Below are positions 7,186-17,003 of a stretch of 64,000 nucleotides of DNA, piece after piece. The stretch's first letter is position 1; the number at the start of each line of letters is the position of its first letter. A program made the translations under genes and the position numbers. The notes beneath the pieces are model-generated. The model was not told the origin of the DNA. It did not search any database and worked only from the letters and a program-made list of their open reading frames with translations. Source of the stretch: JACCZX01 sp963729165 (lineage in GTDB: Bacteria; Pseudomonadota; Gammaproteobacteria; Burkholderiales; Burkholderiaceae_F); contig CAVSMM010000010.1 of the NCBI GenBank assembly GCA_963729165.1, forward strand, positions 353,549 to 417,548, written 5' to 3'.

Positions 7186-9668
7186 CGCTCTAGTCTCAGC
7201 GACCGCGCTTCGATCGCGCGCACCTTGCTGTCACGCCCGCGAACGCCCTTGCCGCCGATCTTGTGCAACTGCCCGCGCCGCACCTGCCTGCGCTCGACTT
7301 TCGCCTGCCGCGCACGGCGCTCTTCGACGGTCTCACCGCGCTTGCGCTCTCGCTCTTTCGGCTCGCGGGGCATTCGCCGCCAGCAGCGACTTGCGCGTGT
7401 CGGCCTTGACGAGCCGGAAGTCGATGCGCCGCGCTTCCAGGTCGACGCGTGCGACCTGCACCGTCAGGCGATCGCCCAGCCGGTAACGCAAGCCCGTGCG
7501 CTCGCCGCGAAGTTCATGCAGTGCTTCGTTGTATAGAAAGTACTCGGTGCCGAGCTCGGACACGTGCACCAGGCCTTCGATATAAAGGTCGTCGAGCACG
7601 ATAAACGCGCCGAACGGCACGACCGAGCTCACCGTGCCGGTATACGTCTCGCCGACGCGCTCGCGCATGTAGTAACTCTTCAGCCATGCTTCAACATCGC
7701 GCGATGCGTCGTCGGCACGCCGCTCGTTGGCGGAACACAGCAATCCGAGTTTCTCCCACAACGCGATGCCTTCGCTTTCATCCGTCGGCTTGCGGCTGTG
7801 CGACGCGCGCAACGCGGCTCGCGCGGCAGCGGGCGCAACGGCGGCATCGGCGTTGATGAAAACTTCGGGCACATAGGGATGCTTCGACAGAATCGCCTTG
7901 ATCACACGATGCACCAGCAGGTCCGGATAACGCCGGATCGGCGAAGTGAAGTGCGTGTACGCCTTGTAGGCGAGGCCAAAGTGGCCCGAGTTGTGCGGGC
8001 TGTAAATCGCCTGCTGCATCGAGCGCAGCAACACCGTTTGCAACAGCTGCGCATCCGGCCGCGGCTTGATCTGCTTCAACAGGCGCGCGTAGTCGGCAGG
8101 CTCGGGCTTGTCGCCGCCGTCTAGCGTAAGACCAAGCGTCTTCAGCAGCGTGCGCACGTTCGCAAGGCGTTCGGGTGTCGGCCCTTCGTGCACGCGATAC
8201 AGTCCCGCCTGCTTGGCGCGTCCAATGAAGTCGGCCGTGCACACGTTGGCCGCCAGCATGCATTCTTCGATCAGCTTGTGCGCATCGTTGCGCGTGCGCG
8301 GGATGATCTTCTCGATGCGGCCGTTCGGGTCGCACACGATGTACGTCTCGGTGGTGTCGAGATCGATCGCGCCACGCGCGTCGCGAGCGCGCTTCAGCAA
8401 TTCATAAAGCGCGTACAGATTCTGCAGATGCGGCAGCACGGTCGCCAGGCGCTGCGCCTCCTTGCTGTCAGGCGCCGACAGCGCTTCCCATACTTCGGTG
8501 TAGGTCAGCCGCGCGCGCGAATGCATCACCGCCGGATAAAACTGGTACGCGTCGATCGCTCCCTTGTTCGTCACGACGCAATCGCACACCATCACCAGGC
8601 GATCGACTTCGGGTTTCAGCGAACACAGGCCGTTGGACAGTTTCTCCGGCAGCATCGGAATCACTCGGCGCGGGAAGTACACCGAGGTCGAACGATTCTG
8701 CGCTTCGACGTCGAGCGCATCGCCCGGCTTCACATAGTGACTGACGTCGGCGACAGCGACGATCAGCCGCCAACCTTTGTCCGGGCGGCCTCCCTGCATG
8801 AACGGCTCGCAGTACACCGCGTCATCGAAGTCGCGCGCGTCTTCGCCGTCTATCGTGACCAGCGGAATGTCGCGCAAATCGACTCGTCCGCGCAGATCCT
8901 TCGGCAGTACGGTGTCGGGCAGCGATTCTGCGAGTCGGGCGGTCGCGTCCGGAAACTCGTGCGGCACCGCGAACTTGCGAACCGCGATCTCGATTTCCAT
9001 GCCCGGATCATCGATCGCTCCGAGTACTTCGATCACACGCCCACCGGCTGCACATAGCGCTGCGGCTGCTGCAGAATTTCGACGACGACCACCTGGCCCG
9101 GCTCGGCCGATAACGATGCGCCGGGCGGCACCAGAATGTCGTGTGCAATGCGCTGATCCTCCGGCACGACGATCATGACACCGCGCTCGTTCAGCAAACG
9201 GCCGACGAGCTTGTTGGTGCGGCTCTCGATGACTTCGACAATCTCGCCTTCGGGTCGGCCGCGCCGGTCGGCGCCGGTGATACGCGCCAGCACACGATCG
9301 CCGTGCAACACCTTGGCCATCTCGTGTTCGGACAGCACGAGATCGGCGCCGCCATCGTCGCGGATCAGAAAGCCGAAGCCATCGCGATGGCCTTGCACCT
9401 GGCCGGACAACAGATTGGCGCGGGCAGCAACCAGCAGCAGGCCTGCGCGGTTGCGCACGATGCGGCCTGCGCGCTCGAGTTCTTCGATTTCTCGATTGAA
9501 CGCCTCGTGATCATCGGCGGCAAGGCCAAGCCGCTCGGCAAGATCACGCGGCGGCAGCGGCGTGCGCGCCGCGGTCAGTGCTTCCAAGATCGCATCGCTA
9601 TTCGTGCGATTTATTTTTTTGTTCACAATTTCTTTCTGTGGCCGCAATCTAAGCAACCACTTCAACAT
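7182..9668 (-). CDS. rnr: Ribonuclease R (RNB family 3'-5' exoribonuclease), frameshifted
   Basis: RNase R degrades structured RNA from the 3' end. Two cold-shock domains occupy the first 250 residues (GQVQGHRDGFGFLIRDDGG, GVMIVVPEDQRIAHDILVPP). The catalytic RNB domain holds TIDGEDARDFDDAVY with its metal-binding aspartates, VADVSHYVKPG and FTSPIRRYPDLLVH. An S1 domain (GTVSSVVPFGAFIVLDD) follows, then a Lys/Arg-rich tail. Indels near 9035 and 7370 split the raw frames, the second moving the basic tail into the frame ending at 7182. The start is either ATG 9668 or GTG 9626 (VNKKINRTNSD), which has an AGAAAG upstream. Confidence 0.9.
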
Positions 9669-9709
9669 ACTTATTTGACTGATACTGCCACCGCTAGAAT
9701 TCGCCGCTT

Positions 9710-9796
9710 GCCCAGGTGGCGAAATTGGTAGACGCACTAGGTTCAGGTCCTAGCGGTGGCAACACTGTGGGGGTTCGAGTCCCTTCCTGGGCACCA
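9710..9796 (+). tRNA. tRNA-Leu (anticodon CAG)
   Basis: The acceptor stem GCCCAGG pairs with CCTGGGC. The D-arm GGCGAAATTGGTAGACGC, anticodon arm CTAGG-TTCAGGT-CCTAG with CAG, a long variable arm typical of class II tRNAs, and the T-arm GGGGGTTCGAGTCCC are all present. A is the discriminator and CCA is encoded at 9794-9796. It is the only plus-strand gene in the first 19 kb. Confidence 0.97.
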
Positions 9797-9869
9797 ATGT
9801 TTTGGACTCGGAGAAGCCGGCCGCAAAGTTCATATTCAGGGGCGCCGGACGCTGCGCGACCGTCGAAAG

Positions 9870-10403
9870 TTATTTGTTTTTTAGCCGTTCCGCCAGCTTC
9901 TCGGGCCCCATCGCGTCGTATACCTCGAACGGCTGATGAATCCACGGATTGGTTGGCAGGTACTGAACAAAGTAATCGGGCTTGAACGCCGAGTCTCCTT
10001 TGTACCAAATGACGGCGGTTCTCACTTCTTCAATCGCCGGATAGCGCGACCTTAGATGATCGACTACCTTCGACAGCGTCACGCCCGAGTCGACCAGATC
10101 ATCGACCAGCAGCAGATTTCCGCGTAGCGCGTCGCTCGTCATCGTGATGTATTCGCCGATGTCGAGCTGGCCCTGGCGCGTGCCGGCCGCGGCACGATAC
10201 GAACTCGCCGCCAGAATCGCCAGCGGAACGTCGTAGATACGCGAGATCACGTCGCCCACACGAAGCCCACCGCGCGCGAGGCACAGCAGCGAATCGAAGT
10301 GCCAGTTCGATTCATGCACCAGCAGACACAGCTGCTCGATCGAACGGTGATACTCGTCCCAGTCGACATATAGATCGGATTCCGAGCGCGCGGGGTTCGT
10401 CAT
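9870..10403 (-). CDS. Phosphoribosyltransferase family protein
   Basis: This 177-residue protein has the type I PRTase fold. The PRPP-binding loop is NLLLVDDLVDSGVTLSKV (consensus DDxxxTG-like), preceded by CLARGGLRVGDVISRIYDVP. Such hypoxanthine/xanthine-type PRTases salvage purine bases, and the gene is often next to purA in betaproteobacteria, as here. The ATG at 10403 gives MTNPARSESDLYVDWDEYH. The substrate base cannot be told from sequence alone. The frame is intact and 10 bases separate it from purA. Confidence 0.85.
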   Translation of the reverse strand: MTNPARSESDLYVDWDEYHRSIEQLCLLVHESNWHFDSLLCLARGGLRVGDVISRIYDVPLAILAASSYRAAAGTRQGQLDIGEYITMTSDALRGNLLLVDDLVDSGVTLSKVVDHLRSRYPAIEEVRTAVIWYKGDSAFKPDYFVQYLPTNPWIHQPFEVYDAMGPEKLAERLKNK

Positions 10404-10413
10404 GCGACGTTGG

Positions 10414-11709
10414 TCATGAATTAAACGGATGGCGCAACACGATCGTCTGATCGCGATCGGGCCCAGTGGAAACAAGGTCAATCGGCACACCCAGCACTTC
10501 GGACAGCCGCTCGAGATAGCGCTGCGCGCCGGCCGGCAAGTCTGTCCACCGCTGCACGCCGAGGGTCGAATCACTCCAGCCGTCAAACTCTTCGTAGACG
10601 GGTTCGCAGCGGCTGACTGCATCGGCGCCATAAGGCAGGATGTCGACCTCCTTGCCATCCATCCGGTAGCCAATATTGAGCATCACTCGCGGCAAACCGT
10701 CGAGAACGTCGAGCTTGGTGATGCACAAGCCCGTCGTTCCGTTCAATTGGACTGCACGCTTCAGGCCGGCCGCATCGAACCAACCACATCGGCGCGGCCG
10801 GCCGGTCACCGAGCCGAACTCCTGACCGTTGTTGCGCAGATGATCACCCGTGGCATCGGTCAACTCGGTCGGGAACGGACCCGACCCGACACGCGTCGAA
10901 TACGCCTTGGTGATCCCGAGCACGTAGTCGAGCCGCTGCGGCGCGACGCCCGCGCCCGCCGCAGCCGCACCCGCGACGGTATTGCTCGACGTCACGTACG
11001 GATAAGTGCCGTGGTCCACGTCGAGCAGCGCGCCCTGCGCACCCTCGAACAACAGCCGCGCGCCGGTGGCCATCACGCTGTTTAGTTTGTACGAGACATC
11101 GATGATCAAGGGCCGCAGTCGATCGGCCAGCGCAAGCGTGTCGTCGATGACCTTGTCCGCAGCGACCGGATTCGCACCCAGGTAATGCTGCAGCACGAAG
11201 TTATGCAGATCGAGCGCTTCACGCACACCATCGGCAAAGCGCGCGGCGTCAAACAGATCCTGCGCACGCACCGCGCGCCGCGCGACCTTGTCTTCGTACG
11301 CGGGCCCGATGCCGCGTCCCGTTGTGCCGATCTTCGACGCGCCGCGCTTGATCTCGCGCGCCAGATCCAGTGCGACGTGATACTCCAAAATGAGCGGGCA
11401 GTTGCCGCTGATCGCGAGCCGCGACGTGACATCGACGCCGGCCGCTTGCAGCTCGTCGATCTCCGAAAGCAGCGCCGTCGGCGACAGCACGACGCCGTTG
11501 CCGATGTAGCACGCGAGCCCCGGCCGCAAGATGCCCGACGGAATCGATCGCAAGATCGTTTTCTTGCCGTTGATCACCAGCGAGTGGCCCGCGTTGTGCC
11601 CGCCCTGAAATCGCACTACGCCGTCGACACTCTCCGACAACCAGTCGACGATCTTGCCCTTGCCTTCATCGCCCCATTGCGTGCCGACGACCACAACGTT
11701 TTGACCCAT
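10414..11709 (-). CDS. purA: Adenylosuccinate synthetase
   Basis: PurA condenses IMP with aspartate using GTP, the first committed step to AMP. The protein (431 residues from ATG 11709) begins MGQNVVVVGTQWGDEGKGKI with the GDEGKGK GTP loop. It contains RFQGGHNAGHSLVINGKK, GTTGRGIGPAYEDKVARRA, LLFEGAQGALLDVDHGTYPY and GRPRRCGWFDA, all standard for the family. The frame is intact. The longer upstream frame to 11745 overlaps hisZ and is not needed. Confidence 0.97.
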   Translation of the reverse strand: MGQNVVVVGTQWGDEGKGKIVDWLSESVDGVVRFQGGHNAGHSLVINGKKTILRSIPSGILRPGLACYIGNGVVLSPTALLSEIDELQAAGVDVTSRLAISGNCPLILEYHVALDLAREIKRGASKIGTTGRGIGPAYEDKVARRAVRAQDLFDAARFADGVREALDLHNFVLQHYLGANPVAADKVIDDTLALADRLRPLIIDVSYKLNSVMATGARLLFEGAQGALLDVDHGTYPYVTSSNTVAGAAAAGAGVAPQRLDYVLGITKAYSTRVGSGPFPTELTDATGDHLRNNGQEFGSVTGRPRRCGWFDAAGLKRAVQLNGTTGLCITKLDVLDGLPRVMLNIGYRMDGKEVDILPYGADAVSRCEPVYEEFDGWSDSTLGVQRWTDLPAGAQRYLERLSEVLGVPIDLVSTGPDRDQTIVLRHPFNS

Positions 11710-11714
11710 TGTTC

Positions 11715-12876
11715 TCAGTTTCCCTGTCGTGACACGACTTGCCACGTCTGGCCGCGGCGCTCGACAATGCGGTCGAATACGAATTCGCTTTCCTCGATCC
11801 GATCGGCTTCGCCCTCCAGGCGCTGGACCACGATCTCGCCTGCCGACCGCAGCTCTGCGATCAAAGCGCGCAAGCGCTGATCGCTATCGGCAGGCGCGAG
11901 GATCGCGTGCGGAGGATCATCCGCCGCAAGCTCTGCGAGCTCGCGCAAGTAGATCGAGAAGCCCACCGCGGGGCGTGCACGGCCAAATGCTTTTCCGATG
12001 TCGTCGTAGCGGCCTCCGCGCAGCACTTCGTTCGGAGACCCGGCGGTATGCACTGCAAAGGTCACGCCGGTCTTGTAACGGTATCCATGCAGATCGGAGA
12101 GGTCGATCGAGACATCATCGGCGCCGCAATGCTTGACGAGTGCTTCGAGCTCGTCCAGCGCAGTGGTGATCGCAGCGCTCGCAGGCAACTTGCGCCGCGC
12201 TTCGTCAAGTACTTCGCGGCCGCCGTTCAGGCGCGTCAGCGCGAGCAATGCTGCACGCACCTCGCTCGACAGCTCGCGCACCTGTTGCCAGCAACGCGGG
12301 CACGTCCTTCGCGTTCAGCGATGCCAGCAGGTCATCCACCAGCGGGGCAGGCAGCGGCGCAAGTTCAATGATGCCGCGCACGATTCCCGTGTGCCCGAGA
12401 TCGAGCCGCACGTTCTGCAGCCCTGCCAATTGCAGCGAAGCCACCGCAAGCTCGAGCACTTCAATGTCGGCCGCAACACCGCTGAGCCCGTACAGCTCGG
12501 CACCCACCTGCAGCGGTTCGCGTGCGGCCAGCGGATGCAACGGCCGCGCGTGAAGCACGCTGCCTGCGTAGCACAACCGCACGACGCCCTGCCGATTCAA
12601 TATGTGCGCATCGATGCGGGCAACCTGCGGTGTCGTATCGGCACGCAGTCCAAGCAGGCGTCCGCTCGATTGATCGGTCAGCTTGAACGTGCGCAGGTCA
12701 AGATCATTGCCGGTGCCCGTCAGCAGAGACTCGGCATGCTCGAGCAGCGGTGGAATCACCAGCTCGTATCCGTAGCTGCGATACAGGTCCAGCAGCGTGC
12801 GGCGCAACTGCTCGACGCGCCGCGCTTCGCGTGGCAAGACGTCGGAGATATTTTCAGGCAACAACCAGCGCGGCAT
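11715..12876 (-). CDS. hisZ: ATP phosphoribosyltransferase regulatory subunit HisZ, frameshifted
   Basis: HisZ is a catalytically inactive relative of histidyl-tRNA synthetase that partners with short HisG in the first step of histidine synthesis. The protein begins MPRWLLPENISDVLPREARR and has YGYELVIPPLLEHAESLLTG, GLRADTTPQVARIDAHIL and, in the second frame, GYRYKTGVTFAVHTAGSPNE and LRGGRYDDIGKAFGRARPAV. An indel near 12270 separates the frames. It lies directly upstream of purA, as in most betaproteobacteria. HisZ here predicts a short-form hisG elsewhere. Confidence 0.9.
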
Positions 12877-12945
12877 GGCAAGGCCAGACGGCCCTAATGG
12901 GCGTCTCGCAATGATGAATGGTTAACTCAGGAATTAGGGCTACGG

Positions 12946-13128
12946 CTAACTCTGCAGCCAGAACAATAGCGCGCCACCCGCCACTGCGATCAGACCGAAG
13001 AAGCGAATCTGACCGTCGTTCAGTTCACTCAAGCGCGCGAACATCTGCCGCCAAGCATTCGGCGCCACCAGCGGCATCAATCCTTCGAATACCAGCATCA
13101 GCGCAAACGCCAGGCCAAACACCGACAT
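12946..13128 (-). CDS. DUF2065 small membrane protein
   Basis: This 60-residue protein has two hydrophobic helices, FGLAFALMLVFEGLMPLVAP and FFGLIAVAGGALLFWLQS, with NAWRQMFARLSEL between them. Length, spacing and position between hflC and hisZ fit the DUF2065 (YjeT-like) family, a conserved neighbour of hflKC in proteobacteria. Function unknown. No indel. Confidence 0.85.
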   Translation of the reverse strand: MSVFGLAFALMLVFEGLMPLVAPNAWRQMFARLSELNDGQIRFFGLIAVAGGALLFWLQS

Positions 13129-13184
13129 CGAGGTTATCGAGACCCGCCCTTCGTGCTCGAGCTCGCGCTGCCCGGCTTGGAGCC

Positions 13185-14036
13185 TCAGAGATATTTGAAG
13201 AACTCCGACGACGGATCAATCACCATCAGATCGTTGCGATTCTTGAAAGTCGTTCGATAGGCCTCGAGCGTGCGATAGAACTCGGCGAAGTCGGGGTTCT
13301 GTCCGAACGCCTGTGCGTACGTGGCCGACGCTTTGGCGTCGCCTTCGCCTTTGACCTTCTGCGCCGCGCTGTAGGCCTCAGCCAACAGCACTTCGCGCTG
13401 CCGGTCGGCATCGGCGCGAATTTTTTCGCCCTCGGCTGATCCGATCGACCGCTGCTCGTTGGCCACGCGCTTGCGCTCGGCCTGCATACGCCCGTAAACA
13501 GAGTCGCTGATCTCCGGCACGAAATCGACACGCTTCAGACGGACGTCGACAATCTCGACACCCAGCCCCTTGACGCTCTCCTGCACCGCGACGCGAATCT
13601 CCTCCATCGCCTTTTCGCGCTGGCGTGAAGTAATTTCGTTGACCGTGCGTTTGTTGACGGCCTGGTTCAGCGCGTCGCGCACCAGCGTCGAGATGCGCTC
13701 TTCGGCTGATCGCTCGCCACCCGGAAAGCTCACGCGAAACGCGCGGGGCTCGCTGATCCTCCAGCGCACGAACGAGTCGATCAGCAGGTTTTTCTTTTCG
13801 GAGGTCTGTACGCGATCAGCTTGCGGCGTATCGATCGTCAGGATACGGCTGTCCTGATATTCGACGTTTTGCAGCAATGGCAGTTTGAAGTAGAGGCCGG
13901 GCTGCGTGACCACGCGAACGATCTCACCCAGCTGGAACACGATCGCGAACTGACGCTGATCGACGATAAACGTGCTGGAGCGCACGGCCACCGCCACCAG
14001 CACCAGCGCGATCACAACGGCAACGATTCGGTTCAT
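13185..14036 (-). CDS. hflC: HflC, SPFH-domain modulator of FtsH
   Basis: HflC forms with HflK a large periplasmic cage around the FtsH protease. The 283-residue protein has one N-terminal signal anchor (IVAVVIALVLVAVAV), then the band-7 domain (FIVDQRQFAIVFQLGEIVRV, PGLYFKLPLLQNVEYQDSRI). A helical region follows with ERKRVANEQRSIGSAEGEKI and GEGDAKASATYAQAFGQNPD. It ends DPSSEFFKYL, typical of HflC. It is intact and lies 13 bases downstream of hflK. Confidence 0.95.
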   Translation of the reverse strand: MNRIVAVVIALVLVAVAVRSSTFIVDQRQFAIVFQLGEIVRVVTQPGLYFKLPLLQNVEYQDSRILTIDTPQADRVQTSEKKNLLIDSFVRWRISEPRAFRVSFPGGERSAEERISTLVRDALNQAVNKRTVNEITSRQREKAMEEIRVAVQESVKGLGVEIVDVRLKRVDFVPEISDSVYGRMQAERKRVANEQRSIGSAEGEKIRADADRQREVLLAEAYSAAQKVKGEGDAKASATYAQAFGQNPDFAEFYRTLEAYRTTFKNRNDLMVIDPSSEFFKYL

Positions 14037-14049
14037 CGGTTCCTTATTC

Positions 14050-15323
14050 CTACCGTGCGTCGCGATCGCGCGTACGCAGATTTTCGCGGCCGCGTGATTC
14101 TGGCACCGGCGCGGGTTCCGGCGCGGTCGTCGGCGCGGGGCGCACGACGGCTGAGTCCTGCAGCGCCTGTTGCATCAGCTTGTCGAAAGGCAGATACAGC
14201 AGCGGACTGCTGTTGCGGACATCTACCATGACCTTGCTCGTGTTCGAAAACACCTGCTGCATCGCATCGATATAAAGCCGATCGCGCGTTACTTCTGGCG
14301 CTTTGTTGTATTCAACCAGAACTTGCTGAAAGCGCGAGGCATCGCCCTGCGCGGTTTCAATCACGCGCGAGCGATAACCGTCGGCTTCCTGCAGCAGGCG
14401 CGCCGAAAGACCTCGGGCTTTAGGAATGATGTCGTTGGCGTAGGCCTGCCCAAGATTGATTTCGCGTTCACGATCCTGTCCCGCCTTGACAGCATCGTCG
14501 AATGCCGCCTGCACCTGTTCGGGCGGCTGAGCGTTCTGGATCGCTACCGCCTGCACCAGAATGCCAGTGCCATAGCGATCGAGCATGTCCTGCATCATCC
14601 TGCGCACTTCGACCGCGATCTCCTGCCGCGATTCGTACAGCACCGAGTCCATCGTCTTGCGGCCCACCACTTCGCGCATCGCCGACTCAGCCGACTGAAT
14701 CACCGCCGCGGTTGGATTGCGGCTGTTGAACAGGTAATCGCGCGCGCCCGTGTCCTTGATCCGATACTGGACTTCGAACTGGATGTCGACGATGTTCTCA
14801 TCGTCCGACAACATCAGCGCTTCCTTCAATCGCTCGGGCCGACCACGGGTACCAACTTCAACCCGTCGCAGTGACGAAATATCGACCAGCTCGTTATTCT
14901 GTATCGGCCACGGCAAGCGCCAGCGGAATCCGGGAGCCGTTGTCTGATCGGACGCTTTGCCGAATGTCGTCACGACGCCGACTTGACCTTCGGGAACAAT
15001 GTAGAAGCCGCTACCGAGCCAAATCAGGGCGATGACGGCAAGCACCGCTGCAAGGCCAAGCCCCGCACCCTTGCCGTCGGGCGTGAACCCGCCAAAGCGT
15101 CCGCCGTTGCCGCCGGTGCCGCCACGCCGAGTGCCGCGGCCGAACAAGCCGGAAAGCCGGCGATTGAAGTCGCGCCAGAGTTCGTCGAGATCGGGTGGGC
15201 CGTCGGTCGGCCGTTGCGGACGCTGCGGCCGTCTGTTCTGGCTCACGACGCGGCTCTTCCTTGCCGTCATCGTTGGAGCCGTCGAGAGCCCCCGCGGCCC
15301 CACTTAGGATCGTTAAGCGACAT
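14050..15323 (-). CDS. hflK: HflK, SPFH-domain modulator of FtsH; indels near the start
   Basis: HflK is the partner of HflC. After a Pro/Arg-rich cytoplasmic segment (PPDLDELWRDFNRRLSGLFG) comes one membrane span (AAVLAVIALIWLGSGFYIV), then the band-7 domain (PEGQVGVVTTFGKASDQTTA, YRIKDTGARDYLFN) and ending in a Pro/Arg-rich tail. The real start is probably ATG 15323, which gives MSLNDPKWG, the normal HflK opening. Two indels at about 15,300 and 15,250 shift the frame through DGSNDDGKEEPRREPEQ before the main frame resumes. The rest is intact. Confidence 0.93.
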
Positions 15324-15415
15324 CGAATTTCCATCCCGCTGCAAAACTGCTGCGCGCCACGTTTTCCATCGGGTTGTTGATGATCAGTGTCATATCGACC
15401 TGCGCAAACTTTGGA

Positions 15416-16618
15416 CTACGCCGCCGCTGCGTTGGGCCACGAGGTAATGTTTTCGTTTTGTTTTGCATTGGTGGGCGAGTCATCTCCGCCCGCCGAACGC
15501 TCGATGAATTCGACTATCGAATCGCGCAACAATTCCAACCCCAATCCCGATTGCGCGCTGACCGAAACGGCGACGATGTTATCACGCGAGTCGCGTTGGA
15601 CCGCAGGTGCGCGGTCGACGATATCAATCTTGTTATAGACGACGATCGTCGGCACTTTGTCAGCGCCGATTTCGCGCAGCACACGCTCGACCTCTGCCAT
15701 CTGCTCGGCGCGCGCGGGCGATGCGGCATCGACCACATGCAGCAGCAAGTCCGCCTCGGCCGTTTCGTTCAACGTCGATTTAAATGCCTCGATCAATTGG
15801 TGGGGTAAGCCGCGAATAAACCCGACGGTGTCGGATATCACGGCTTCCGTTCCGCCACTGCCATTTACCCCGTTGCCTAAACGGCACTTGCGCGCGGTCG
15901 TGTCGAGCGTCGCGAACAGCTGATCGGCTGCATACACGCCCGCTTGCGTCAGCGCATTGAACAGCGTCGATTTACCCGCGTTGGTGTATCCGACCAGTGA
16001 GATCGAGACCACATCGTTGCGCGAGCGCGCGCGCCTGCGCGTGCGCCGCTGCTTTTCAGATAGCTTCAGCCGCTCGCGCAGCCTCTTTACTCGGACCCCG
16101 ATCAAGCGGCGGTCGATCTCGATCTGTTTCTCGCCCGGACCGCCGGTCTTTCCGAGTCCTCCGCGCTGGCGCTCCAAGTGCGACCAGCCGCGCACGAGCC
16201 GCGTTGACAGGTGTTGCAGTTGTGCAAGCTCAACTTGCAGCTTGCCTTCTCGGCTTTGCGCACGCTGCGAGAAGATGTACAGAATGAGCGCGGTACGATC
16301 GAGCACCCAGAGGCCTAGCGTCTGCTCCAGATTGCGTTGTTGGGCCGGCGATAGCGCGACGTCGAAGATCACGAGGCCCGCGTCTGCAGCAGCCGCTTCG
16401 GTCTTCAGCTCCTCGACTTTGCCAGCCCCGACGAAATAAGTCGGATCCGGCCGATCGCGCCGCACGGCTAACAGCGCCGCCGGCTCGATATCCGCCGAGA
16501 CGACGAGTTGCTTGAGCTCCTCGATCGCATCCGGATCGTCACGCCGCCCGACGGCAACGCTGACGAGCAGCGCGCGCGTAGAGTGTCGCGCCCGCTCGGA
16601 ATCAACCTGGAAGACGCT
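15416..16618 (-). CDS. hflX: GTPase HflX
   Basis: HflX is a ribosome-associated GTPase that splits stalled ribosomes. The N-terminal domain reads TYFVGAGKVEELKTEAAAAD and GLWVLDRTALILYIFSQRAQ, with the glycine-rich linker QRGGLGKTGGPGEKQIEID. The G domain has GYTNAGKSTLFNAL (G1), ISDTVGFIRGLPHQLIEAFK (G3) and VVYNKIDIV (G4). No ATG or GTG is visible at the expected start. The frame runs up to the hfq stop (VFQVDSERARHSTRALLVSV), so the first codon may be a CTG at about 16,619 or may be hidden by an indel. It follows hfq as in most proteobacteria. Confidence 0.92.
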   Translation of the reverse strand, partial: SVFQVDSERARHSTRALLVSVAVGRRDDPDAIEELKQLVVSADIEPAALLAVRRDRPDPTYFVGAGKVEELKTEAAAADAGLVIFDVALSPAQQRNLEQTLGLWVLDRTALILYIFSQRAQSREGKLQVELAQLQHLSTRLVRGWSHLERQRGGLGKTGGPGEKQIEIDRRLIGVRVKRLRERLKLSEKQRRTRRRARSRNDVVSISLVGYTNAGKSTLFNALTQAGVYAADQLFATLDTTARKCRLGNGVNGSGGTEAVISDTVGFIRGLPHQLIEAFKSTLNETAEADLLLHVVDAASPARAEQMAEVERVLREIGADKVPTIVVYNKIDIVDRAPAVQRDSRDNIVAVSVSAQSGLGLELLRDSIVEFIERSAGGDDSPTNAKQNENITSWPNAAAA

Positions 16619-16851
16619 CAGGCTTCGGGCTCCGCAGCGAGGTTGACCGGCCGCGCAGGCACCACGGTCGAAATGGCGTGCTTGTAGACCATCTGCGTCA
16701 CGGTATTACGCAACAGCACGACGTATTGATCGAACGATTCGACCTGGCCTTGAAGCTTGATGCCATTGACCAGATAGATCGATACGGGAATGTGCTCTTT
16801 ACGCAGCGCATTGAGGAAGGGGTCTTGTAACAGTTGCCCTTTAGCAGTCAT
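16618..16851 (-). CDS. hfq: RNA chaperone Hfq
   Basis: This 77-residue protein begins MTAKGQLLQDPFLNALRKEH and carries the Sm1 motif (VSIYLVNGIKLQGQVESFDQ) and the Sm2 motif YKHAISTVVP. Hfq forms a hexamer that binds small RNAs and mRNAs. The C-terminal tail is short (ARPVNLAAEPEA), as in betaproteobacteria. An AGAAAAAATG context with AGCTGGAG-type purines lies upstream. It is the first gene of the hfq-hflX-hflK-hflC block and has a 150-base leader after der. Confidence 0.97.
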   Translation of the reverse strand: MTAKGQLLQDPFLNALRKEHIPVSIYLVNGIKLQGQVESFDQYVVLLRNTVTQMVYKHAISTVVPARPVNLAAEPEA

Positions 16852-17003
16852 TTTTTCTCCAGCGTTTTGACACGCTTGTTCGTATGCGGTTCGGCGGGAA
16901 AGGCTGGCACGCTCTAATAATGGTGACGAGCCCGCTCAAATCAATGTAAAGCAAAAGGCGAGCCTTGGCGAATCAGCGTGGATCGATAGCGCGCTCTCGT
17001 GCG

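Noticed and set aside
7182..7373. A separate 63-residue basic protein between rnr and rlmB
   Set aside because: Its sequence is the Lys/Arg-rich tail of RNase R displaced by an indel near 7,370, and its stop overlaps the rlmB start as expected for the rnr end.
6034..7536. A 500-codon plus-strand ORF
   Set aside because: It is antisense to the Sir2 and rlmB genes and has the Arg/Ala/Pro-rich composition of a shadow frame in high-GC DNA.
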